Source of the DNA: Ehretia macrophylla
Lineage: Eukaryota; Streptophyta; Magnoliopsida; Boraginales; Ehretiaceae
Direction of reading: 5' to 3'
Assembly (NCBI GenBank): GCA_037974665.1
Contig: CM075783.1
Span: forward strand, 44,415,318-44,479,317
Length of the DNA stretch: 64,000 bases
The notes beneath the pieces were generated by a model, which ran no database searches, was not told the DNA's origin, and saw nothing but the letters and a program-made list of their open reading frames with translations. This document shows positions 12,501-22,761 of the stretch, in pieces (position 1 is the stretch's first letter; every line of letters starts with the position of its first letter). The translations under genes were made by a program, and so were the position numbers.

Positions 12501-13938
12501 ATGTTAGTTAATGGAATTAAACGGCGAAGAATAAGTTAATGAAATTATGAACTAGCTTTAGTTGAGAATGAATGTATAACTTCTTATGCAATAAGTTGAT
12601 TGTATTATGTAAAGGTAATTGGAAAGAGTTGATGCTTTGGAGTTAAATTGGAGGGGTTCTTGGCTAGACTCCTACAGGTTTGGTTTACTAAAGGTGAGGG
12701 AGCTGCATCTTATTTGCATTTCTCTATTGTATATTAAATATGTTAAATAGTTTTCATGCTATCAATGTTATTAGCGTATTCTAACAAGATTTGTTAGTTT
12801 TATAGTTAGTAAAATGAGTTTAATGGTTAATGCTTGTTATTTCGCTTCTATTGTTGTCAACTGGTTATAATTCCTTATGTGCAAGGACAACCTCTTTTTG
12901 TTGTTCCTCGATTATGTGTTTATCGACTTACCTTGTTATATTGTTTTTATTAATGCTTCTTGTGTTATCGAAACGATGGTTGTACAACCTTATCGTCGGG
13001 GCGGATGTGATGGGCCTCTCTGGGCGGCAACGGGCTTGCCAGGGTTGGTTGCTCTAGCTCCGTACCCTATTTCCTCACTTGCCTGGGCCGGAGATTGCCA
13101 AGGGGTGTTGGGTCGTAGGTATCGGGTACATTCAGAGTACCCATTGGAGTTTGGGATGCCAACTTATCAAGATTGAGTTCGTGGTTCATGGTTCGTGGTT
13201 CGTGGATAGGGATCGAAGATTTGGAGTGATAAGGGTTATCGATCGTATCCTTTTAAAGTGTGTTATTGGACTTGTTATTCATTGTTTATTTCTTGTGTTA
13301 ATTGTGTTAAATTCCTGCATTGCACGAACGCCGGTATATTGTTCCCGTTTCCCCCTCCCTCACTGAGAATACATGTTAGTATGCTCACCCTCGTCTCTAA
13401 CATTTTCAGGGTCAGTGCCTCCATAGTTGACATAGTGAAAGCTCGAGAACTTTTGAGATTGGTTGTGTTGGCTTCAATTGTTTGTACCTATGAATCTATG
13501 TGGAATAGTTATGTGGCTTGGATGGTAGTCCTTGGAGACCACAGGAATCTTGGAAGTAATTGTAGTTGGTCTTGTATGTATGTGTATTGCCATGAGGAGT
13601 TGCAATGTACAATTAAGGACTTGTAAGAATTATTAGTGGTAGGTGGCTTGTAATAACTTAATGATAACTTTATCGTTTGACGGCCTTGCATGCTTGTGTG
13701 CTTATTTTGTTTAAGTCTAAGGCTCGGATGGCCTTGAGACATGGAAAAGTTGATGATTGGAGTTGAAGTTGTATGAGAATGTTGGATTATAGCATTGTGG
13801 TTGTATTATGTTGTTCGCAGGTTATCAAATAAGTCCTATAAACAGGGGAGACTCCATCCGTTTTCCCTCGTTTTTCATGACCTCGGGATATGGAATCGGG
13901 ATCCGGTCTCGAGTATTGGATCGGGGTGTTATAGTTTT

Positions 13939-14996
13939 AGTTTCCTGGAGGCATATGCAATAATTGTTCCATTCTGCATCAATACATAGCCCAAACCCTC
14001 TTTAGAAGCATCATTATAGGTCACCAAATTATCAATACCCTTAGGTAGAGCAAGAATAGGAGCCGTGGTTAATCTTTTCTTCAATTCCTGGAAGCTAACC
14101 TCACATTTCTCATTCTAGTCAAACACAGTTTTCTTCTGAGTGAGCTGAGTCAAAGGTCCAGCAATTTTAGAGAAGCCCTTGACAAATCTTCTATAATAAC
14201 CTGCTAAACCCAGAAAACTGCGGATCTTTGTAACAGTCTCAGGCCGTTTCCAAGCTAATACAACTTCAATATTCGCTGGATCAACAAAAATGCCATCATA
14301 CAAGATAATATGACCAAGAAAAGCAACTTGCTTTAACCAGAACTCACATTTGCTGAATTTTGTAAACAATTTATGCTCTTGAAGAGTCTGTAATACAATC
14401 CTCAAATGTTGTTCGTGTTCAGCCTCTAATTTAGAATACACAAGAATATCATCAATAAAAATAACCACAAATTGGTCTAGATACGGGTGGAATACCCTCT
14501 GCATTAAGTCCATAAATGCGGCGGGAGCATTAGTCAAGCCAAATGGCAGAACAACAAACTCATAATGGCCATAACGAGTTCCGAAACCAATTTTAGATAC
14601 ATCATATTTCTTGATCCTCAACTGATAATAACCCTGCCTCATATCAAATTTAGAAAATACCCTGGCACCCTGCAACTAATCTAATAAGTTTTCAATTAAA
14701 GGCAACGAATATTTGTTTTTGATAGTCACCAAATTGAGGCCCCGATAATCAATGCACAAGCAAAGAGATCCGTCTTTCTTTTTAACAAACAAGACTAGTG
14801 TACCCCAAAGCGAAAAACTCAACTGAATAAATCCCTTCTCAAGTAAGCCCTGCAGCTGAACTTTCAATTCTTGCAACTCCAGCGGAGCCATTCTATACGG
14901 AGTTCTAGAGATAGGTGTAGTGCCCGACAATAAGTCGATCACGAATTCTATCTCTCTATCAGGCGGCAACCCACGTAACTCTTTTGTCCCTAGCCC
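13939..14996 (-). pseudogene. pol: G1 pol, 5' half: reverse transcriptase and start of RNase H
   Basis: Read from 14996 down, the frame starts at [18 protein letters not shown], the usual stretch just before RT. It continues with [43 protein letters not shown], the RT active-site motif [12 protein letters not shown] (about 14440) and [22 protein letters not shown]. RNase H begins near 14060 ([17 protein letters not shown]) and is cut at 13938 by the family B LTR. In-frame TAG codons sit at about 14674-14676 and 14116, both explicable as single transitions. The protease that should precede this frame is absent: upstream sequence switches to LTR DNA at 14984-15005, the breakpoint of the inverted block. 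Confidence 0.88.
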
Positions 14997-15005
14997 AAAC
15001 CTGAC

Positions 15006-17113
15006 AGCAGCATAAGGGAGAAAAAAAAATTTACTTCACAAATCTTTCACTTCAAGCCCTTTCAAGCTAGGACAAGGTGTTTTTTAGGGTTCCCTATCTT
15101 CCTACTAGCTCCTACGCACTTGTGGTGAGGGATTTTACACTCATTTGTGAATTTAAAGTTTGTGCCATATTATGTATTTTCTAGATTTGTTGATATTGGC
15201 TTATGATATGCTCAAATCTTGTTATATATGATGCATACATGTTGTAGAGACCACATTTATGCTATTGTTTCTCTTTTTAACAGGTTAAATTCACTCATTA
15301 ATTTCTAGGGCATGAATAGTGATTTTTTTTAAGGGTTTGTGAAATTGTGCCTTCTAGCTTGATTCATTGCTCCAATTAGGTGCCTTAGATGTTAATAAAG
15401 GTAAAATTGTTCCTTTTAACTTCATTCATTGCTCCAATTAGGTGCCTTAGATTTTAATAAAGGTAAATTAATAACCCCGTGAAGTTTAATTGCTCGTAAC
15501 TAAGTAAAAACGTGAATTTAGTGACATTTAGAAAGGGGTTTCAGGGTTAATGCGAATGCGGGTTAATTTGGCCATCACATTTAGTATTCTTAGGCTATAT
15601 AGGTGCTAGATGTTCTTTGCTAAACCTCGGTTGGGTTCCGGTTGGGGTACGTGTAGTACAAATTCATAAAGGGGCAATCGGGGCATTTGGTGCTAAACGC
15701 GGGTAATTGGGTAACTTTGAGGGTCCTAGGGGTGCCATAAGGGATAATTAGAAGTATGATATAGCTCCCTCGTGTTAACTTTTGCTTGAAAGACAAATGG
15801 CTTAAGATTCAAAGGGGATAATATGGAAAGTGGATTGTTTAACATATCTAATGCCTTGTAACTGATTATAATGTTGTTAGATGCACTTTTAAGTTAATTG
15901 TGAGCTTCTGGTAATTTTTTGTGAAAACTATGGAAATTGCCCATTTATGTTCATTTAGTTGATTTCGTACTATTGCTTATATTTTAACTGTTTCCGAGGG
16001 CAACCTACTTTGTTGTCCCTCCAAAGTGTTATTACTTTACAATATTGTTATATTGTCAATTGTTAAAATGCATTGCATAGTGGTTGCGCAATCATAGTAT
16101 CAGGGGCCGATGTTTTGGATATCAACTGGCCGGCAACGGGCTTGCCAGTGGATATTCGATCTCCTTGCTCTAGTCCCTCACTCGCTTGGTCCGAAGATTG
16201 CCATGGGGTGTTGGGTCATAGGATTCTCAGGGTACATCCGGAATACACCCACTGGAGTGTTTGGGATTATGCCAGCACATTGATCGAGGTTCATGGATCG
16301 AGGTTTGTGATTGAAGATCAAGTGTAGTCTGGAGTGTTGGGGTTGAAGTGTATTGTATCATTTTTAACGTGTGGTTATTTGTATTTCAATTGTTCTTTTG
16401 TTACTTCTAATGCTTATTTGTATTAACTGTTGCATTGCACGCCCCGGTAGACTTTATCCCTCATTGGGCAATTGTGGTTTCTCATACCTCGGAAACATGT
16501 TTCAAGAGGTGCTGAGGGTAAACCCCAACTTGATTTAGTTGAAGGTGAGGAACAAGAGGTGCAGGTGGAGCAGTTGCTTTAGTTGATGTGTGTTTTATGC
16601 TTGAGGTGGCTGTGTTTCTTGTTGTCTATGTGGAGACTTTGCTTGTATTACTTTATGTCCTATTTTGGAGCCTTTGGGCTCATGTATATATTTGTGTAAT
16701 TGTAAGCTTGAAAGATAGATGGAGGTAGTATGAGAGATGAAACTATGGCATGTAATAACTTATATTTCTGCTTCTAGTTTTGTTACATGCTTGGGTGTGA
16801 TGCAATGGTTAAATGGTTGGCTTAATTCTTAAGAAATGTTTAATTGATAACATGGAGTGGTATAATAAGCGAATGAAACACAAAGATTCTATGACTGTTG
16901 CTTGCATGCTTGTATGAATTTATATTGTCTTCTATTGCCTAAGGCTCGGATAGCCTTGAAGCTAGGATTTAGTTAGCATTGGAGTTCTAGTTTGTTTTTG
17001 TGGCCTTATTGATTGTTTTCAGGTTTCCAGAATGTCCACGGTACAAAGGAGACTCTGTCCATTTGTCAGGTCCGGACTTAACCTTTAGTGTGGGGTTAGG
17101 TCGAGGTGTGACA
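15006..17113 (+). repeat. G1 5' LTR, remaining 2.1 kb (inverted, reads plus)
   Basis: It matches the reverse complement of the 3' LTR (about 2752-3146) up to about 15413, then continues through the usual LTR marks: GGCAA/TTGCC hairpin at 16132-16146, CTCATTGGGCAATTGTGG near 16463, GGCTCGGATAGCCTTGA near 16943 and GGAGACTCTGTCC near 17047. It ends GGTCGAGGTGTGACA at 17113, immediately before a PBS. With 18048-18508 it gives a full LTR of about 2.57 kb. No gene is seen in it. Confidence 0.8.
15345..15472 (+). repeat. 63-bp tandem duplication in the G1 5' LTR
   Basis: The block CATTGCTCCAATTAGGTGCC followed by TTAGAT(G/T)TTAATAAAGGTAAA appears at 15364 and again at 15427, a 63-bp period. The first copy corresponds to the site where the family E LTR entered the other G1 LTR. 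Confidence 0.75.
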
Positions 17114-17119
17114 TTTAGT

Positions 17120-17131
17120 TGGTATCGAAGC
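17120..17131 (+). other. Primer-binding site of G1
   Basis: TGGTATCGAAGC lies 6 bp after the LTR end TGACA. It differs at two positions from TGGTATCAGAGC, the complement of the 3' end of plant initiator tRNA-Met used by many Gypsy elements. It marks the start of minus-strand DNA synthesis and fixes the LTR end. Between here and gag (17132-17490) is an AT-rich leader with no supported gene. Confidence 0.8.
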
Positions 17132-17490
17132 TTATATAATGCATGAGCCAGGATAGGTTTCTCAGTCTGTAGGGGTAAAGGTCTATTATGTGAAAGTGTA
17201 ATTGTGTGAATAAGTGTTTCTTTTGATTGAATAAGTGAAAGATTGAATTAGTAAAGGACATGCTAGCATGAAAATAAGAATGTGAAATGTCTTCTAATAA
17301 TATTTGTATGAAAGTGAAAAGTTTAGAATGGAAAGTATGACTAAGTGTTTTATTTGTATCTTTTGTGTAAAAGGTGCTTGTATGATCTTATATGTAATTT
17401 TGTGTGGATTTATTTGAACTTGTCCTTATGTGATTTACTTGAAAATTATATATACGCATGTCATAATACTTTGCATTCTAGTTATTCAGA

Positions 17491-18047
17491 ATGGGGCCCC
17501 GCTGTCAGACCAGAATTCAGAATACCGGGGAAGAAGAAGTAGATCAACAAACTCTCAATGTGTAATTAACTGTTGCAATAGGCCAGATTGCACAAGTATT
17601 GCAGAGGCAAGGAGGATTTGTACCCACAGGCAATCCAGGTCAGGGTCAAGGTGGAACAGAGGGCGGCAGTGGTAATTACCTTGAGAAATTCTTGCATCGC
17701 GGTCCGTCTAGCTTTTTCGGAGAGCCTGATGATATGTTGGCTGAGCAATGGCTGAATAAAGTAGAGAAGATTCTTACTGGCCTCGAGTACAATGACGCGA
17801 GAAGGGTTACTCGCGCTGAGGTTTTGTTCGAGGGAGATGCCGAGCAATGGTGGCATACCGTGAAATCCAAATGGGAGGCTGAGGCAATACCACGGACGTG
17901 GGATGAGTTTGTCAGAGAGTTTTGAGATAAATTCATTACAGAGATAGTTATTGAGAGACGGGAACATGAGTTTTATTAATCTGAAATAGGGCAACATATC
18001 AGTTGATCAGTATGATGCGGCTTTCACCCGCTTGTCCCGTTATGGCC
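17491..18047 (+). pseudogene. gag: G1 gag, N-terminal two-thirds
   Basis: From ATG at 17491 the frame reads MGPRCQTRIQNTGEEEVD, meets TAA at 17563, and continues in frame with the retrotransposon gag domain: FLHRGPSSFFGEPDD, AEQWLNKVEKILTGLEY, AEVLFEGDAEQWWHTVKSKW and PRTWDEFVREF. A TGA at 17926 stands where arginine (CGA) is usual. Traces of the domain go on to FTRLSRYG, and then the sequence switches at 18048 to LTR DNA. The zinc knuckle is lost. The protein would form the cytoplasmic particle that packages element RNA. It reads on plus only because it lies in the inverted block. Confidence 0.85.
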
Positions 18048-18508
18048 GTCGGGTTTGGGCTAGGGACAAGGGGTATTTTTCTTTTTGTTTTTTGACTATT
18101 ACGCATAATTGTGTATAACATGTATATATGTAATATGTGGCCTTGAATTTATTCTAAGTTGACACTACTTTGAGCTCAAAAATGCTATAAAATCTATTAA
18201 AGTCAAGTCCAAGATGCAATTAATTATAAGCTAGCTCCAAAAACAATGTTAGTTTACGTAACACTATTCATACGAACCACTAGAACATTTTTAAACGAAG
18301 CCTCCTAATGCAATTTGCTCAAGCGCACATTTTTCTCATTCCTAAATAAGTCATATAATTTAGGAAAAATACTAATTTGAAGAAAAATAAATAGTTGAAA
18401 AATGCAATGAATAGTAGCCAAAGAAGTAACAAGTAGTTGCACAGTAAAAATGCATAACCAATGAATGCAATAGTAAATAAAAGTACGGCAAAGTTCTCAA
18501 GCGTCACA
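18048..18508 (-). repeat. G1 5' LTR, first 461 bp (not inverted)
   Basis: It matches 3147-3607 in the same orientation and opens on minus with TGTGACGCTTGAGAAC at 18508. It is the outer end of the element. The next 5 bp, ATGTC (18509-18513), should be the TSD; the partner copy would be beyond the left edge. Confidence 0.8.
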
Positions 18509-19230
18509 ATGTCTCCCAAATCTGAGGATGAAAGACAATGTATGGAACGTGTGCCTTATCCTTCGGCTGTTGGCAGTCTCATGTATGCCATGCTATGTAC
18601 AAGACCTAATATTACATATGCTATGAGCCTTGTAAGTAGATATTAGTCCGATTCAGGAGAAGAACACTGGATGGCAATGAAACATATCCTTAAGTACTTG
18701 CGAAGGATTAACCTTGCATTGATTTATGGAGGAGGAGAACTCCGGATAGATGGGTACACAGACTCAGATTTTCAATCTGATATGGTTGATAGAAAGTCTA
18801 CATCCGGATTTGTGTTTGTTTGTAATGGAGGAGCAGTAAGTTGGAAAAGTTCCAAGCAGCTAGTTACTGCAGACTCCACTATAGAAGCCGAGTACATTGC
18901 TGCATCGGATGCAGCAAAGGAAATTGTTTGGATTAGGAAGTTCTTGTTAGATCTAGAAGTGGTTCCTTCCATCGAGTTGCAGATATCGCTGTATTGCGAC
19001 AACAATGGAGCTATTGCACAAGCTAAGGAACCTAGATTTCATCAGAAATCCAGACACATTGAAAGGCGTTTCCATATCATTGAGAGATAGTTGCTCGAAA
19101 AGATATAACTCTGCAGAAAGTTCCTACATTAGAGAATATAGCAGACCCACTGAGTAAACCCATGAGTCAATCGCAGTTGGAACGTCATCTTGAAAAGATA
19201 GGGATGCGATACAATGTAGATATGCGCTGA
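18509..19230 (+). pseudogene. pol: Copia (second lineage) RT end and RNase H
   Basis: The frame begins inside the RT domain (VPYPSAVGSLMYAMLCTRPN) and runs through MAMKHILKYLRR, the RNase H block YTDSDFQSDMVDRKSTSGFVF, ADSTIEAEYIAASDAAKE, LYCDNNGAIA and KSRHIERRFHII. A TAG at 18644 stands in place of glutamine. A frameshift near 19080 moves the last part (ADPLSKPM and following, TGA at 19228) to another frame. This is the host into which G1 inserted. Its upstream part is left of the window. RNase H motifs place it in Copia, but not in the SIRE lineage found to the right; finer assignment is not safe. Confidence 0.88.
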
Positions 19231-19266
19231 TGGCTATATTCTATAGCATTAGTGCAAGTGGAACAT

Positions 19267-20151
19267 TGTTAGAGATATGTCCTAATACTGTATAGTTAGA
19301 TGGCCTATATAGGGCATTTTGATGTAAATCTGAATGGTATGTTAATTGGATGTTCATATTCTCCGTTGAATTATATGAATATGTCCTCAATATTTTTCTG
19401 AGAAGAAATTTATTCTTAAAGTGTTGAGAATTCAATGGCATATTTCTTCGACATGATAAACATTCAAAAGCATTCGTAGTCCTTAGATTATCTGACCAGG
19501 ACTAGAATATTCAAGCATGGACTATCATATGTAGTTATATTTGATTAACATAGAGATGTTAATGATAAAGGGTAGCTAGCGTTGAGCTACCACAGCATAG
19601 GGATGAGATTAACTTACATATGACTGATCGTTGGTTGAATGGATCATTGAATGTGACCGGAATAATAGAACCACACGACTTTGGATTAATAGTTTGTCAT
19701 TTGTTGCAAATTAGGCAAATTAATCCTTTGACTTGAAAAATTACGGTTGCCGGATATATCAAGGGCTAGATCTTGCGTTTGGACAATACTCACTTTCTTT
19801 CAAGGTAAGATACGGCCTCTTGCAGTTTAGTCTTGTGATATAGAGATTGACAGAAATTGTCAAGATAGGATCTGTTAACCTCCGACAGTGAGGCGATGTC
19901 CTATGCGATCTAATGTTGGTTGTCTGAAATGAGAAATCCTCGGCCGAGGTAGTTGAACGATAGAAATGTGTTTTTCCATAGATGTCATCTCACATTCCAC
20001 TAAATTAGATCTATGCATAGAATCCTTTAGTGGACTTAATCATTTCAAGGTTCCCACAACAATCGAGACTTTTTAACAGAAGGATCGAACTGCATGCTAA
20101 TTTGCGACTGTAAATAGGTTCGTTGGAATTAGACTTCATTACTGTATATAT
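19267..20151 (+). repeat. 3' LTR of the plus-strand Copia relic, probably truncated
   Basis: The stretch opens TGTTAGAGATATGTCC at 19267 after a worn PPT (AGTGCAAGTGGAACAT, normally GTGGGAGAT). No clear LTR end is visible before SIRE LTR sequence starts near 20152, so SIRE probably landed in it. Nothing coding is seen. Confidence 0.6.
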
Positions 20152-21359
20152 TGTTGTTGTCCCTTAATTAAACCTATGAGGGGATGAACTAGGTCAAATA
20201 GGCAATAATACTACTTTTTCGAATATGCAATATACTAGCAATGATTAATCAAAAATAATCTTAAATAGATATGCACTCTATCAATATAAAATATGAGTGA
20301 GGCAATTTATCAAACACTTGGTGAGCAGAAAATAATACAAAGAGAGAGTTGAGAGAAAGAGATTGCAAATCATGATTTTAGTATGGTTCGGCCCCCGCCT
20401 AAGTCCGCGACCCAAGCGCCCCGCTTAGGATTTCAACAATCTTCACTATGGTGACTCTTCAAATGTTGGTGAGTCCACAAACTAACTACAATGGTAGTTC
20501 AAGCTTTTACACTAGAAAAAACCTTCTCAATACAAAGCTTTAACTCCAACACTTTTGACAAGGAAATCCTTCATTTCAAAGTGTTTAACTCTCTCTTTTG
20601 ATAAATGTTTGAGATTCACAATAAAAGCCATCTTTTAGGGTAGATGAATACAATGAATGTTTCTCTCTCAATATTGCTCACAAATTCTTGCTCAAGTATA
20701 GCTCAATGATGATTCAAAGATAAAGATAATGAAAGAACTCAAGATTAATTGGTTTGAATCAAAGTCCTAAAATTTTGTAGTTGAGAGACATTAATAGAGC
20801 TGAAAAAATGGTGTAATTAATGCTCCCAACGTTCACAAATGGCTATATTTTGAATTAGCACTTTGGCCCGACTGGTCGACCCCTGTTTTGCCGATCGACC
20901 GGTCGAGAGACCCTCGTCCTGTGGACAGGTCTCGGGCGGACAACCCTTTGGCCACCGGTCGACCAGTTGCCATGTGGTCGTCCAGTGGAACCAAAACTGC
21001 CAGGGTTGGGTTTTAAAAAGTGTTTCTTTTAAACATATTTTATAAGACATTTTTGAAATGTTTTAATACAATATTTGAGAATCAAAATTGAGCATATATC
21101 TTTTTGCAAGACCCAAAACCCCAATCAAGTCTCAACCGGTACCCCTTATGATTTCCGTCTCCATCTTATAACTTCATCTTCTTTCTTCGAATCTTTTCTT
21201 TGAGTTGATGGATGTTCTTCTTCCTTTTTTAGCTTGATGAACTTGAAATCAGAGTCAAACTTGATTCATCTTTACTTATGCACATTTAAACAAACTCATT
21301 AAACACAATTAAGATTTGTAATCATCAAAACCAAGATTTATAAGTCTTTTAGGCTAACA
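20152..21359 (-). repeat. SIRE 3' LTR, about 1.2 kb
   Basis: On minus the LTR starts TGTTAGCCTAAAAG at 21359, right after AAAAAATGGGAGAT, the PPT context of SIRE elements. The far end is placed by the typical tail (minus: GACCTAGTTCATCCCCTCAT, then GGGACAACA) near 20152-20158 and is uncertain by a few bases. The TSD cannot be checked because the 5' LTR is outside. Confidence 0.7.
20868..20975. repeat. GC-rich palindromic cluster in the SIRE LTR
   Basis: A GC-rich island in AT-rich DNA contains the perfect 12-bp palindrome TCGACCGGTCGA at 20895-20906 and related pieces CTGGTCGACC and CCGGTCGACCAG. Similar motifs occur at 27145-27260 in the same element. Confidence 0.7.
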
Positions 21360-21825
21360 ATCTCCCATTTTTTAATGATGACAAAACTTATCCCAAATAA
21401 TAACAATGTAAGCATAAATGAGTTTGAGAAAGTATTTAGTATACCGTGCATTTTGAGTTTAGGCAATATATAAGTTTGTTCCAAAACTCCCCCTTACTTT
21501 GTGCATATCTTAACTTCTTAGTCCCCCGCAATGTAAAATTCTTTTCTCAAGTTTATACATTTTTTCTCCCCCTTTTTGTCATTAGCAAAACAAAATGAAG
21601 CATGCGCATCAAAAATGCATCACCAACTTATTTGGCACAAATACCCATAATAAAGTAAGATATAGCAATTTAAAGCCAAAAGAACAAGTTAAATGGAAGT
21701 AATTAAGGAATAACTGAACCAACTAGAGAGAATGCATGTCAAAGTAAATCAAGATAAAAATATATATCCAAAGCCTAGGAAATATGGGAAAGGGGGGTTA
21801 TCTTACGCATCGTAAAGCAACATGA
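21360..21825 (-). other. SIRE spacer between env-like ORF and 3' LTR, with PPT
   Basis: Positions 21360-21373 are the PPT (minus: AAAAAATGGGAGAT). A second purine-rich run (minus: AAAAAGGGGGAGAAA) is at about 21566-21580. The rest is AT-rich with no supported ORF. Confidence 0.6.
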
Positions 21826-22761
21826 TTAGTCCTTCATAAACTTCTCATAAAGGTTTTCAAGCATCGTCTTCATGCCCTTCATCTCGAAGTTGACTTCACC
21901 AATAGTTAAAGATAACTAATCAGCTTTCAAGGTCAAATTATCCACCTTGGTATTTACTTCTTCGAGAGTGGCTAGACGAGATCTTCTCCTTGTAGACGAA
22001 CTTGCAACGCCAATGTTAGCATCTCTTCCTTGTTGGGTGCCATCAGCACTCTCACTTACAGCTTCGCTATCTTCTCCCTATTTACCATGGTCATAGTCTT
22101 CTAGATCATCGACTGCTTCAGATTGAACCTTACAAAATTGATGTTGTGCAATGTAGATAATGTCGTTATTGTCACGAGCCATGTATTGTCTATCTAGACA
22201 ATATTGGTCAAGGAGAGAGGTGGAATCATTCAAGGGTGCAAACTGACCAACACGATCGATACCCTTAAGACGGAAAAAGTGACATAGGAGCATCCCATAG
22301 GGCAATGATTTCTTTTTAAAGGCCAACATATGACTAAGCATGATGTATGGGAGGTTGATTTTTACCTTCTTATACATGAGGTGCATCACGTAACCCGTGA
22401 ATGATGGGATTGTCCTATATTTTACAATGCGAGGCATGATGGATTGATTTAGGATGTAGAGGAGCAAGCATTTCTCGGCACATAGTTGATCTCTTTTGGG
22501 CATAAACTCTTCTGATCTTCCTGAGCCTTCCCACAAAGTATTAAACATCTCTATTGAAGCATTGTCGTGTAGTCCGCTGGGTAAGTTAGCCGCAGAATAA
22601 AGTTTTAAGCCACTATTTGAAATCCCAAGCAAATTAGCCAAATCTCGTTCTCCCACAAATATGTTCACTCCATTTACCCTACTTTTTAGCCCACGCACAT
22701 CCCTATCTTCACCTTCCACCAAATATGCATAGAATTTCCCAAACCCACATATCACAATTTA

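Larger units (their letters stand above)
5463..13933 (+). mobile_element. Family B solo LTR, about 4.66 kb net, itself invaded
   Basis: The element opens TGTGATACCCCGAACCC at 5463 and ends GGGGTGTTATA at 13933 (CA decayed to TA). It is flanked by GTTTT at 5458-5462 and 13934-13938. Removing it rejoins the RNase H frame of G1. Internal marks occur once each: hairpin 13026-13040, CTCACTGAGAATA block near 13358 ending TTTCAG, GGCTCGGATGGCCTTGA near 13722, and ACAGGGGAGACTCC near 13843. That single set and the lack of PBS, PPT or coding sequence support one solo LTR, unusually long. Between about 6600 and 7750, loose repeats of a module containing AGCTGTAGTTCAAATGGAC followed by a CATTTCGG motif recur three or more times. 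Confidence 0.88.
14984..18069 (+). other. Inverted block inside G1 with 22-bp inverted ends
   Basis: This block runs on plus while the flanking G1 pol (left) and first LTR segment (right) run on minus. Flipping it restores normal Gypsy order on minus: LTR, PBS, gag, pol. The ends are inverted copies of one 22-bp sequence: TTGTCCCTAGCCCAAACCTGAC at 14984-15005 and its reverse complement, with one mismatch, at 18048-18069. The intact sequence occurs once in the 3' LTR at 3147-3168, so the break lay there in the LTR. At the other junction about 1 kb of gag end, zinc knuckle and protease is missing. Inversion by end-joining with a filled-in staggered break plus a deletion is my inference. Confidence 0.75.
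2752..18508 (-). mobile_element. G1: Tekay/Del-type Gypsy retrotransposon, interrupted and partly inverted
   Basis: This minus-strand element begins at 18508 (LTR start TGTGACGC) and runs to its 3' LTR, which begins at 3607 and leaves the window behind the family E insertion. Components in order are the first 461 bp of the 5' LTR (18508-18048), an inverted block with the rest of the LTR, PBS and gag (15006-18047, read on plus), RT (14996-13939), RNase H, integrase and chromodomain-like tail (5457-3680), PPT (3623-3608) and 3' LTR. A nested pair of solo LTRs (5463-13933) splits RNase H. The C-terminal part of gag, the zinc knuckle and protease appear deleted. The integrase tail resembles Tekay chromoviruses. 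The element sits in a plus-strand Copia relic. Confidence 0.8.

Noticed and set aside
22078-22755. 225-codon ORF as an intact host gene
   Set aside because: It is the middle of the SIRE env-like frame, cut at its start by the A2 LTR and ended by a TAG beyond which the frame continues.
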